From contig NC_092497.1 in assembly GCF_047495875.1 (NCBI RefSeq), positions 62,397,977 to 62,461,976 of the forward strand: 64,000 nucleotides of DNA. Direction: 5' to 3'. Below are positions 11,784 through 23,570 of this stretch, piece after piece. This DNA is from Pithys albifrons albifrons (lineage: Eukaryota; Chordata; Aves; Passeriformes; Thamnophilidae). The notes beneath the pieces are model-generated. The model was given only the letters and a program-made list of their open reading frames with translations. It was not told the origin of the DNA and ran no database searches. The stretch's first letter is position 1, and every line of letters starts with the position of its first letter. The position numbers and the translations under genes are program-made.

Positions 11784-12854
11784 AACTCAGGAAAATTAGT
11801 TAAGTTGCTTTCCCATTAATCAAGGAGATCTTCTCCATTGCACTCATGACAGTATTCAGAAAGAAATTAAATTTCCTGGGCACTGTAGCTACATATTACA
11901 GTGAGAAAATACATGGATGCGGACTGATAGAAAATCCACTAAAGGGTTTTCCATTTGTAGTGTTACCTACTGTAGTCAAACATTCCTAACATGTACAATA
12001 TTTTTAGTTTCAAATGTTCACTTTTTCATCAGTTGTGTCCTCTACTACACTCACAAATGTCATAATATTTGCTCTGGACTGGATTAAAGTTCCACTTAGT
12101 CGATCATCTTGTTTAGGACATGTGGCTAGAAGACAGCTTATTCACAGGGCAAGGGAATAGTTTTCCATCTTGGACAACGTGGTGAGATATTTATTTCATG
12201 GTCTGGGAAGTCTCTGCACTTCAAAACACCACCATTCTGGTGGTGTTATTTGACCAGTTCAAATAAAGTGTCAATTTCCTCCTGAAGTTGTTGGAGTGAT
12301 GCAGAAATCAACAGGGTAAGGTCTGTACACTTGAAGCACACCCTGACTTTTGTCAGGAAAGAGACAGTAGCCTGCCTGACTGCATAGGAAGACATTGCCA
12401 ACACCCAGACTGGAGGCACACAGCTAAGGATAGTGCCTATGCAGAGTGGACAATTTAGGATCTTCACATTAGAAATGAATGGGGTGAGGATCAGGTAAGG
12501 AAAAAGCAACAGCACAAGGTCCAGATGGAATGCCCTCTTGAAAAGACATATGTCTCTGCCTTTTTGCTTACATGATCCTCCTGAAGACAACATTCCTAAA
12601 GATACAGAGTAAGAATACTCTTCACTATTTCTAATATACCAAATTGCATTTTTCCAGTCTACAGGCTGTTTAAAGGCAGCAAGTCCTGGGGACCCAGCCC
12701 TAGGGTAGTTTAAAAGAGAAACGTCCATAGCCAAAAAATTAATTTTCTCAGAGTTTTATCTGTTCATGTGTGGAACTGGCAGATGGTTCAGTGTTCAGAA
12801 GGCATGCCAGCATTTGAGTAATTTCCTAACAAATACAGGATCTGCCTTCCAGTT
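11784..12854. other. No recognised gene; long minus-strand open frame
   Basis: The minus strand is open for 162 codons at 12734-12246. After a possible splice acceptor (GACATATGTCTTTTCAAG on the minus strand, near 12537) the frame would encode about 95 residues with two hydrophobic stretches, several cysteines and a Leu/Glu-rich C-terminus ending in a stop. I do not recognise it. Length alone is within what AT-rich DNA of this size gives by chance. Confidence 0.25.
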
Positions 12855-13388
12855 TGTGTGAAACATTACCTTAAATCCTGTGCTCAGTTTTGGGTCCCTC
12901 ATTACAAAAGAGATGTTAAGGTACTGGATTGTATCCAGATAAAGGTAACAGAGCTGGGGAAGAGACTGGAGCATAAGTCTGATAAGAAGCACCTGAGGGA
13001 ACTGGGGGTGTTCAGCCTGGAGAAAAGGATGCTCAAGAGTGACCTTATCGCTCTCTACAACTACCTGGAAGGAGGGTGTAGCCAGGTAGGGGCAGCCTCT
13101 AACCATGCAACAAGTGACAGGATGAGAGGAAACAGACTCGAGTCGTGCCACTGGAACTGTAGAGTGGATATTAGGAAAATTATTTTCACAAAAATGGTTG
13201 TAAAGCATTGAAACAGACTGTCCAGGACAGTGGTGGAGTCACCACATCTGGAAGTGTTCAAAAAATGTGAGGTTATGGCCTTTGAGAACACAATTTAGTG
13301 GTGAATGAGCTGATGGTGCTGGGTTGGTGCACTTGGACTTGATGATCTTAAAGGTCTTTTCCAACCACAGTGATTCTATGATTCCGTG
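12855..13388 (+). mobile_element. CR1 LINE, 3' end with C-terminal ORF2 remnant
   Basis: A 5'-truncated CR1. The open frame at 12858-13211 still reads the C-terminal end of CR1 ORF2 (CAQFWVPHYK, then [19 protein letters not shown] and LYNYLEGG). The 3' UTR follows (GATGATCTTAAAGGTC, CTTTTCCAACCACAG) and the terminal octamers GTGATTCTATGATTC close it. Frame breaks after the LEGG motif show that it is dead. Confidence 0.93.
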
Positions 13389-16300
13389 TCTCTGGGACCC
13401 TGCTTATGTCACACATCTATTCATAAAATACTCAGAAAATATTTGTTTTCATTTTCTGTTTCTTTCCTAGCACCCTGGTAAGCCCATGACAGCAGCATGA
13501 GAAACATAGGCAGTATTGTCTGTACTGCTCTGTTCAAGTCCTCTTCCTTCAGCTCTGCCAGTCCAGTGTGCTGGGACTGCTTTCTGTAGTGGGAAATCCA
13601 AATGCCCCTGGTGAAATTTCACTGGAAGCATTATGGAAAAACCTTGATGACAAATGATAGGAGGACAAGCTGAGTTATAAAACCAAACACAATTCCTTTG
13701 AGGGAGAGCATCACTGCCAGGATATTCTCAACACAGATCCCAGAAGCAGATTGTTGGGTCAGCTCTAACAGGACAAGTTGAAGGACTTTCTGAGCAAGAA
13801 AAAACCTGAACATCATTGGATAGAATGGCAGTGGGATTTTTCTCTTACTTTGTCTAGGTGGAAAAAAATACAGAAGGAAAACAAGAATTAGACATTTATT
13901 GCTATGTTTGCCAGCACCATTCAGCACAAGGCTATTACTCTTGAATATGATTGTATTTAATAGTCATAGATCAGTAGAATGTTATGTGCTTTGAAAAGAC
14001 TGATAGACAAGAAAAAAGTCTCTACTTCAGACTTTCTTGAACTTGTAAATGTTTTTTATTCCTGTCTCTGTGTGCTCAGATGAAGACCCTGCTGTTTTAA
14101 CAGTACAAGTCTTGAATTATAGGCTTTGCACTGGAAAGATGGGGTAAAGGAGCCACAGAATGAAAAATAATCACCAATACTCTGCAACTAGTAAACTGAC
14201 TTGGAAAATCATACACTAAATAATAAACTAGAGCTGATGTGTGTTCAGCCCAAGGATGTGTTTCCCTTGGCAGTGACATGTGAGTAGTTAAATCCCATGA
14301 GAGAATGGAAATGGTCCCTCAGCCAAATGGCAGTTGTTGGACTGTCTAATTGAGGGGTTTAATTTCCTTTCACACAGTCAAGTGCAATGGCCTGAGGATC
14401 ACACAGAATGGACAGATACAAACACCTTCCTGCAGTGCAGTAGGAGACCAGACAGGTTGTGCAAGGGCACCCTAAATGGCCCTAGAGAACCCATCTTTAA
14501 CAGTTGAATTGCACTTCTAGTACTACTGCAGTGCAGCCATCAGATTAAAGACAATTAAAGTAATGGCTTGTAGGTTCCTTGTAGCTCGAGACAAAGACTG
14601 CATGGGAAAAATATAACTTTTGATTACGTTCATAAATATTTCTTTTTTTTCTCCCCTACATTTGCCCCAAGTTTTTCTCTGCATTTATTATTTTTATAAA
14701 TCTGAGCAAGTGGTTATGGGAAAGCAAGCCTATTCTTTCCCTCTCCAGTTTAGAGACAGGAAAAACTGGGAGAAACATTGACCTCTTTGTCTAAACCGAA
14801 AGGAATCATTCCTAATCATGGCAATGGAAGTTTTAACACAACAGATGTTTATCGCTAGAAGAACAAACCAAATCCAAAAGGCAGAGCTTTCAGCGTTTAT
14901 CTGCTGGTTTGGGTTGACAATGGTGTGACAATAATCTTAATAATTTACTCCTATATCTTCCCTTTTATTTAAAATATAACTTTAGTTCAGGTTAAGTATC
15001 TGAACACTGTGAATTAAATGAATATTCCTTCACAAAAAAATAAAAAAAACCAACCAAACATTCATGACTTTCAATCAAATGGTGTCAAAGAATAACAGAA
15101 CCATAAGGAATAAGCCAAAGCCTTCCAAAAGTCTTCTCCATGGTGTAGGGTTTGCCTTGCACTCAAGTTCTGCTGTGGGAAATGGAGTCACTGTTGGTGT
15201 TGGTGTCATTGCCAGATTCTCAGCTTAGAAAAACTGCCATTCATTAAATTCAGTCCCTTGTACATTTTACTTGTTAAACAAATCTGTGAGGTTGTTTGCT
15301 CGTTTGTTTATTTGATTGGTTGTTTTGTTTCATGTCGGTGTAAAACAAAGCCCCATAGGGGTTGTTGTATTTGTTTTTTGAGCTTTGCCCACAATGGAAA
15401 CTGACATAACACAGGAGGAAGTTTTGAATGACTGCAGTATTTGAGGACTTGTTTTCTCTTCTCACACATCCTATTGCAAACAGAAATTTTCTGGCCATTT
15501 TCATTAGATTTCAAACCCAAAGTAGAAAAAATAAAAGGAAATCCACTATGTATGTAGAAATAGAACATTGTTGCTGCATCATAGAAGATTTCAGTGCTGC
15601 AGTTCAGTGTCCTACATAGTCCATTGCAAGTTTCACCCAAAGCCTCCAGCAGCAGGATGAAAAAGATAAGCATTCCATTTTTCAGACATCCTGGCTCAAC
15701 ACACTTGTAGTTAATCCAATGTATACAAGAAGACTCAATCCCATTACTGCATGTCTGGCTAATAAAACAGCAGCCTTACAGTAGAATGTCTTATGAACGA
15801 GATTCGCCTCTTAATTAAAATCTAAAGCAAACAGAGAGCCATAGTTGTGTTCTGAAGCAGCATTTTGGTTGTTACACCTCTGTTGGAGCTGCTGTCACTG
15901 CCAGTGGTTCACTGGCACCCAGTTCAGATCAGCAGAATATTAAGAAGGAAAGTTTTCATTAAACAACAGATGTGCTCTGACTCATCTGAAGGTCTGCATG
16001 CTCACCTGCAGACAACACTTCATGCAATGCTCAATATTGGATTAGTGCTTGATGTCTATTCGTGAACACATTCTGTTTTGGAAACAATGCCTTTGTTCTG
16101 GGAAGCAAGCATTGCCTCAGACATATTAGAGGATACTTAAAAAGTACAAACCACTGTGAGTAGAATTATGCATAAACTCTGTAAAAATCAAAAAACAAAG
16201 TCCAAAATAACCAAGGAAGAGTTTGGTACTGCAATAAAAACTACAAACAGTTTACCAAAATCCATGGAACACATCAGAGGGCCTGAATCTACAAGATTGT

Positions 16301-18715
16301 GGAGAAAATGCTGGTCAGAACTCCCATGCTGTTACAGTTTGGTAGCTCTAAAAGGTAGGGTTAGTGTCATCATTGTGACTGGTAACTGTGCAATAGACTT
16401 GAAGTGACAACAACAACAACAACAAAAGAATGTATTGATGTATTCTAGGGTCACTGGTATTTTTTCTTTTTTTTTTTTTTGTGCTGCTCTACAGATCTGT
16501 TACTTGCATCCCCAGCATGGCAGAGCATTTCTGCTGTATACCTTGTGGGCTGATTATTCATTTATTTGTCAATTCATTTAAGTTTTGCTCATGTGCTTTT
16601 TGAGTAAATTAATTTTGACATGATTCTTCCCATTTAGAGCTGTTATTGGTAGTATAAAAATAAATAATTGAATGATGGGCATGAAGCTCTTGTTCACATG
16701 AATATCATCATTTCTATGTGCATTTTGCAGGCAGAGGCCAATTTAAATCAGGGGAAAATGCACATGCTCACCACCAGGGTCTGGTCAAGCAAATTAACAG
16801 CTTTCCAAGAGACCATCAAAACAGCAGATGCAATGCTTGCTACTCAAGAGCTGGCAATGAGTCACCAGGGGCTCTGCCACAACACGAGCCCACAGTCTTC
16901 CAGTCTCCACCCTCCTTGCACAAGCTAAAGTGACTGAATAGATTTACTTAGATTTGCTGGACACGTGCTCTCAAAACACAAAGGTTGGTCTTCAGCCCCA
17001 GTAGCTAGTGAAGCCAGTCCTGCATCTCAAGAGGGATTATTGAGTGAGTAATGAGCAAGGTGAAGGAATTTTGCCTTTTAAATTTTTTCACAGTCTTCTG
17101 CTTGCTCTTTCCTAGGAACCTCTTAGATGAGACAAGCGGTGATCTTTGGTGCCATGTTCCCCTCTCATGCTTTTCTAAGAGCTGATCCTTCCAGGACCCT
17201 CTCTGTCACTTGGCTGAAGAGCAACCACCAGCTCGAGAGGAAGGTGGTCCTGTGTGGGTGATGGAAGGAGAGGCACCTGCCTGGGAATGCAAAGGAAAGC
17301 TTCCTGCCTTCTTTCAGAGTTGACCGAAAAGGGTCTTAGCATCATTTTGTAAAAGATCCTTTGGGTTCTATCAGCAGAAAGCTGCAATTCAAAGTGAATA
17401 AACACCAGTGTTGGAATTAGATACAGGAATATTATGGGAATAATCAGTATTTCCAGGAAAAGGGTAGGAGTATGTATTGCACAGCAAGACATCATCAGGA
17501 TTGAAAGAAGCTGGCAAGATCTGTATTAGTTTCTGTATCTACACTTGATTCGACAGTGCCAGAAAAGGTTTCCAAATACTCCTGAAAATGCCAGTGAAGA
17601 CTATTTCTCTGGTATTGAACACTTAATTAAATTTAAAGCCACTTGTCTTTGGAACACAACACATGATTAGTAACATGTCTAACTCCTTCTGCATCCGAAG
17701 ACTGAGTGCACATAGTTACAGAACGCTTTTTGAAGGCACAATAATAGTGTTGTTATGGCTGTCACATTCTAAAAATATAAATAAAGTAAAAAAAATGTGA
17801 ACAAATATTATTTTTTCCTGTAGAACTTGCTTGCAGATATTTGCATTTTCTCCACTTCAGAACTAAATCAAACTCAGCTGATTCAATCTTGGATTATGGC
17901 ATAGACTAAATAACTAGTGTGAAAACTCAGCTTGCATCTGAAATTTCTTCACTTTGGTAGGAAATATCATACAAGATGTTTTCTTCAAGTATACCTAAAT
18001 CTTATCTTCTCAATACAGCTTGTACTACTTAGCTGTTCTCTAATAATCTAACCCTTAAAATTAAAAAAAAAAAAGAAAATAAAATGGAAAAAAGGAGAAC
18101 AACGGTATTATTTTTGTGTCATATGATTTATATAAACTTAGTTGCACTGAGACAATGACATGTTGCTTGCATAAATGAAATAAAGCAATTTCTTACACAG
18201 TAACCTCCTATTGTTGCTGACGTTCATGTGTAAGGTGCCTTTAAGTTTCATGGGCAAGTATGTGTTTGATTACTCAAGAAACAGGCCACAAATCCCCTGT
18301 CTGGAGATCTGGTGCTGAACCTGGGAAGAACTGTGTAATGGCATATTCCAGTGGGATTGGTATTCAGGAACACACACAGAATCACAGAATACTCTGGGTG
18401 CACTTCAGGATGCTCAGAGACAGTGAAACCAGCACAGATCTCTGCAGACATGTCTTCTGCTTTGGAGGTACCTGCCTTAAAATTAATGTGCATGAGTTAA
18501 AAGTAGAGATCCCAGCACCCTGTAGATCTTCAAGTGATAATAAGCTCAAATCCTTTACATCACTTCTGTTGACTGTTATTTCTCTTATATGTATATTAAA
18601 TAACCTAAATGATGCTCACTAAAGAGCTGTTAACTACTGATTTCCAGTTATTAGTTATGTCCTTGCTATGAATTGAAAGATATGACTAATTCTAACTATA
18701 CTTTCTTCTTTACAG
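13389..18715. other. Gene-free stretch
   Basis: No gene supported. It holds a CAA trinucleotide run at about 16408-16427, a T run at about 16468-16480 and an A run near 18062-18073. Minus-strand frames at 13631-13927 and 17175-17495 are hydrophobic because the plus strand is A-rich, and show no family signature. Confidence 0.55.
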
Positions 18716-18734
18716 ACTACTCTAAATGGAGGGG
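18716..18734 (+). other. Candidate 19-nt microexon
   Basis: A textbook branch-point-like TCTAACT (18690s), a pyrimidine tract and TACAG acceptor (CTTTCTTCTTTACAG, ending at 18715) are followed 19 bases later by a consensus donor GTAAGT (18735-18740). The putative exon is ACTACTCTAAATGGAGGGG. Two of three frames are open. 19 nt is not a multiple of three, so inclusion would shift the frame. Splice-site look-alikes are common, and without transcripts this stays a guess. Confidence 0.2.
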
Positions 18735-18789
18735 GTAAGTACTAATTATAGTTTTTACAATTTCTTTATGGGAGTCATTAATTAATACC

Positions 18790-18910
18790 CAGAAACTTAA
18801 TCTGGTGGGGCTTTTTTTTTGCTTTGTTTTTTGTTTGTTTGCTTGGTTGATTCTTTGGTTGTTGCATTTTTTATGTCCTTTTTTTTTTTATTAGTTCCCA
18901 CTTTCTTCTT
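18790..18910 (+). repeat. T/G-rich low-complexity tract
   Basis: Runs of T broken by G (GTTTTTTGTTTGTTTGC and similar) with two T runs of nine or more. This is simple sequence without a defined unit. Confidence 0.7.
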
Positions 18911-21900
18911 TCCTTCTTTCTGTGCATCTTTATCTGCACTGTGTCTCGTACTGCTGTTTAGAACATCAGTAATTACCCTTTGATTTTTTCATCATCTTTT
19001 ATTAAGTGACCAAACCCCTTCCACACATTTCTGTGTGAACAGGAGTCCTGTCACCACAGACAGGCAGAAGCACCTTCTATTTCTGGCTCTGCTACAGAAA
19101 GACCAGATCATAACAGCATTTTGAGAGCTGATAATAAATAACATTCTGATGACTTAACATGTAAGTGGTCAGCTGGCCTTGGTGCCACTTGAGTCCCTGG
19201 AAAATGCAACTTTAGAACTCCAGAAATGAAGGACAAACAAGGCTGGCAGCAATCCCTAAAGGTTCTTGCCCAACACCACCACACAAAGCAGGGCTGACTT
19301 AAAAGTTAGACCCATCTTCAAAGTTACACCATGTGGCACAGGTGTATTTCATTCAGGAAAATTCTAAATAAACCCATGCCTGGGGTTCCAGTGCAGAGAT
19401 GGTACCTCTGCTGGACTAAAAGCAGAAGCCTTGGGTAGATGAGAAGCAATTGTCTGCCAGTGAGTACATTGCTTAGATTGTGGACAGAATGTTAAAGTCA
19501 CTTTGAGAAATGGAAATTTCCAGCAAGTATTTGTACTGCCAATCCCTTTGCAGTCTTTGCTGCATGTAGGTGTGCCATATTTGTAGTGGCAAGTTTGCTG
19601 CACTTATGCCCAATCTGCAGATATTGATTGGTGGAAAGTGCAATAATCTATCAAGGCAAAACCTTGCACAGCTCCTGCACACGTCCCTTAGCAGCCAGGA
19701 AGTGCAGAATAGGTTGGAGAACGTGTAAGAGAACAATAAAAAAATTCCCTAATTGAAGGGGGAGGTGGGGGTGGGGGAAGATGGTTCTGAAAATCTGCAT
19801 TTGATTGTTGTTTTGCTGCTGATCTGTCTGTAGAAATCTCTGCTGTTGCCTTTCAGGTTCATCACCACATCCAGCTCAGCTTGGGCTTTAGCTTTTCGAA
19901 CCCCATTCCCACATGCTTTCATAGTGTCTCAGTATTCCACTGCGGTTGACTGTCCCTGCTGCTACTGTAGAAGCCTGAGCCTCTTTTCAGGAAAGAGTTT
20001 AGTGAGGAGCTGCTTCTTTCATTCTGGCTTCTTGCTACCTTTGCTTGATTGCCTGCATATTTTTGAGTTTGCAAGAGGGGACTTTTGAATACCGACCACG
20101 ACTCCTACCTGTTTTCTGTGCTCTTTTCCATGAAATTCTTCCAAGCAGGTCTGTGAACTGGATACAACTTTACTTTTAAAAGGTCTTTTGCTAGTTAGAA
20201 AAAGTAAGTGGGAAAAGTTTATAAGCTTTTGAGTGTTTGCCTTCTTTTCTCTTTTTTTTCTTCAAGCTTAGTGGATGGTTTCATTTCATTCTATTTTTCC
20301 CTGGAGAAACAGTGGTAATTTTTGGTAGAGAAATGATGATAAACTTGCACAAAGGAAAAAACCAAAACCCTGACAACATGACAGTACAGTGAAACAAAGA
20401 GAAACAGACTTTCTCAGATCAAATCACTGGTTTCTGACTTCACTTAAGGTCAGGAACTGGGAATGTTTAGGCACATACAAACTGGGGTATATTTGTTTTA
20501 CTGCACTGGATATTTGTCTTCAAAGAATGATGGTTATTTCACTGGCTAAATGTCTTTGCTACTTAACCAAAGCAGGCCTAAAATATACTCATGAAAGAGT
20601 GCTGGTAGGATTGTCCTGACCTTACCAGCAAGGACAAAACTGTAAATGAAAACTCCTAATCACTATATCACAACAGTGTCTGAGAGAAGACCCATGAACC
20701 AGAGAATAATGGTACAAGCTGTTAGTGGATGATGTTCAGCTCATTAGAACATCCAGAGAACAAGCATATTCCGGGGAGAGAAAGAGCAATACTTAAAAAA
20801 CATGCCTTGAGAATTGTTTTCTTTGTTATGAGTGAGAATAGATTGTGATATTTGCTATTGAACAACTGCTCTGAATTGCCCTAATTCAAGAAAAACACTG
20901 TAAGCTTGTATAATAAAACTGATCGATTCTCATCACCTTTTTAAAAAGCCTAAGCTAATTGTAGCTTTTAGGAGTCTGGGGGAAAAACTAGGAAGGAGTT
21001 TGCAGTTACTTAAAGAGAAAAGGGAGGAGATTCTTGTTTAAGTATCTAGTGATTTTCCCAAAACTCAACTCCCAAAACATTGCATTAAAAGACTAATTGT
21101 TAAATAATCTTTAAACAGGCTGTGTATTTTTTACTTTTCATTGTATATTATAAGCTGAAAAGTGTGATTTCTAAGCTGGTTTTGCCCTCCATATACATAG
21201 ATCATTGATTTTTACCTATGCTACTAATCGAACTTGAAATTACTTTACTTTCATGTTTGGGTGTTGAAGAAGCAGGATTTGGACCAAGCCCTGATTCTAT
21301 GTGTTACCCGTATGTGTCACCCATATGTGTCTCTTCCCAGACCTGTGTGGAGACTCAGAACTACTTTTTTGAAGTAACTGTATGGTCAGTCATCAGAAAC
21401 ATGCCCTCAAGCATTTTGAGTCATTTTGCCAAAATGTATTTTACAATATTTTTCTCTGTGACGTCTAATACTTCTGCCTTGGTGGATATGATTTGATGAA
21501 TTTGTGCAAGGAAGGAGAGTTTCTCCTATGATGCCCTTTGTTCCTTCCTGTATCGACTTGGCACTGATTCCACAGGCTGCCCATGAGTCACCTCTTTTTG
21601 CAGAGCAATGACTATGGTGATTGTGCAGCTGAAGAAGTGGATCTGCATAGCACTTTTCAGGGAATTCCAGTCTTGGAGCCGCTAAGATTCCTGTGCTCTC
21701 TTTGCATGTTTTCCTTCCACTTTCCCTAGGTAGAAAGGAACAACTTTCTTCCACCCATTCCTTCATCCAGCTCTGTCACAATGCTGTTTAATGCAATGTA
21801 GATCTTTTGCATGGAATGACGCATCAAAATCATGCTAGTCAAGAGCTAGAAAAGCATCTATCCAATCTGGCAGCAGGGAATGACATTCACCTGAATTAAA

Positions 21901-22454
21901 TTGACATGCATTCCATGATTCAAAAAATCAGCTGCTATCCAGAATATCAAACATGTCGAGAAATTGGATTAAAAGTTCAAGTGCGTAGTTCTCAGTTCTC
22001 TTAAGAATTACTGAAGTAGACTTAGGATATCCCTAAGAAGGTCCCTAAGGACTGTCTGGTGAATGTACCACACTGTTACGTGTGTCAAGATTGGTCTGAG
22101 ACTATTATTGTTTGTTCACAGTGGACAGCCTGGAAACCGAGATTTCAGGTTTTAGGTATTTGAAATTTGATTCTACATGATGGTTCCTTTGAGATTAATT
22201 TTCTATTTCTGAAATAGGGTCATTCTGAGTTCTATGTAACTTCTCCATATAAATAAGCAGTAGTCTGGGGGAGGTTTTTAGGGAAGGTGGAGTGGTTTTC
22301 TTAGTGAATTTATCATTCCTATGCACTAACTCACGTCAGGTGGGCACAGTCCAAAGACTGAAACCAAGCACAGAATTCTGTGTACTGCCAAAAATGCACC
22401 TCAGCAATTTCAAATCTGAATGTGCCAAGTGCATGTCCTACACACACAGTGGAA
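18911..22454. other. Gene-free stretch
   Basis: No gene recognised. Minor items: a G-rich patch at about 19758-19778 (GGGGGAGGTGGGGGTGGGGG), and a three-unit imperfect 13-bp repeat (TATGTGTYACCCR) at about 21299-21333. The open frame 21218-21496 is unassigned. Confidence 0.5.
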
Positions 22455-23570
22455 GCTCTGCTCCTTTCTGCCCTGCAGCAGCATTGGATGTTTTGGAGCC
22501 CTGCAGCAGCTCTGGTCCTGCTCACTGCAGGCTGTTGGGTGGCCAGGAGGAGGAAGTCTTCCTCTGCCAGCCACAGGGAGCTGGAGAGATCCAGCAGCAG
22601 GGAGGTCAACAAGCAGGTGAGATCCTGAAACAAGGAGAAGATTGATGAGCAGGAGAGCTCAAGCAGCAAGGAGAAGGCCAACGAGCAGGAGAGGCCCAAG
22701 GGTGCAGGTACTAGCATCATATCTTTGGCTGTGCCAACCCCATCACCAATGGACTCAGACAGAGTAAGGCTGGACAGGGCTGTCAGCTGCCTGATCTAGC
22801 TGAGAATGTCCCTGCTCATTGCAGGGCTGTGGCAGGGGGTCAGATTAGATGGTTTTGAAAGGATTCATTCCAACACCGACCATTCTGTGATTCTGTGATT
22901 CTAAAGCAAGAGCTGCCCAGCATGAGTAAGCAACTGAAGGAGCTGTTGGATGTGACCTCCTTGGTATCTGCAGAATGTTTTCCAAGAGGAACATCATGCC
23001 AGAGTTGCACCCAGCCACTGGGACAGACAGCACCTCTGAAGGCTGGAGCATCCAAGAGAACAGCATCAACTATTGCCTGCTCATGATCCTGTGGCCATCC
23101 CCCAGGCACTCCTTCAACCTGAACACCACGGAGCACCTGCCAGCAAGTGGCTCCCACGTCTATGTGGTGTTGGAATGCACATGATCGATGGAGCAGCTGG
23201 TGGGAAGACTTTCTCCACCCTTCTGGTGATCACCTGCTGAGTGACCAGTTTTGGTACTTCCTGGAAACCCTGTGCACAGCCGACTCCTTGAATGTGGAGA
23301 AAATTGCCTGCTGGGTGCAAACATTGGTGGCATCAGCTGCTGCTTTTGCCTCCATCATAGCACTACCAGCTCACAGTGCTGTCGTCCTGCAGGTCCTGCA
23401 GGTTCCAGCTGACAGGCATCTCCTGGACACAGATCATTCCTGATATGGCTCTTGCAGTGCAGCAGGGTAGCTCAGGTGCCTGTCTGAGCCTTGAGGAGTC
23501 AGCAGCCAGCAGCTGAAGATGAGCTCAGAACAGCTAGGGCTTGGGAAATCTCTACTGGCCCAGATGAACC
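22455..23570 (+). pseudogene. ITPRIPL1-like pseudogene (inositol-trisphosphate receptor interacting protein-like), truncated
   Basis: A broken relative of the ITPRIP / ITPRIPL1 family, membrane-anchored proteins with a Mab-21-like nucleotidyltransferase fold. Three regions are recognisable in order. First comes a hydrophobic N-terminal anchor followed by a Lys/Arg stop-transfer and a Ser/Glu/Gln-rich linker (22455-22720; LLSALQQHWMFW, WVARRRKSSS). Next is the start of the core domain (about 22905-23185; TDSTSEGWSIQENS, then FNLNTTEHLP and VVLECT). Last is the region with LETLCTADSLNVEKIACWV and a decayed HSAVVLQVLQVP block (about 23245-23440). The frame changes several times, stops interrupt it, and a CR1 sits between the linker and the core. 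The C-terminal half of the Mab-21 domain is missing. ITPRIPL1-like copies are numerous in songbirds, so this is probably a dead duplicate (inference). The family assignment is by recalled motifs, not by a search. Confidence 0.75.
22763..22902 (+). mobile_element. CR1 LINE 3' end inserted in the ITPRIPL1-like pseudogene
   Basis: A short CR1 3' terminus lies between two parts of the pseudogene. It reads GTAAGGCTGGACAGGGCTG, then GTGGCAGGGGGTCAGATTAG, TTCATTCCAACACCGACC and the terminal octamers ATTCTGTGATTCTGTGATTC. Pseudogene coding similarity resumes just after it. Confidence 0.85.

Noticed and set aside
19758..19778. G-quadruplex
   Set aside because: Only three G runs of three or more bases; a fourth would have to be two bases long.
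22331..22720. 129-codon minus-strand frame
   Set aside because: Antisense shadow of the ITPRIPL1-like linker region.
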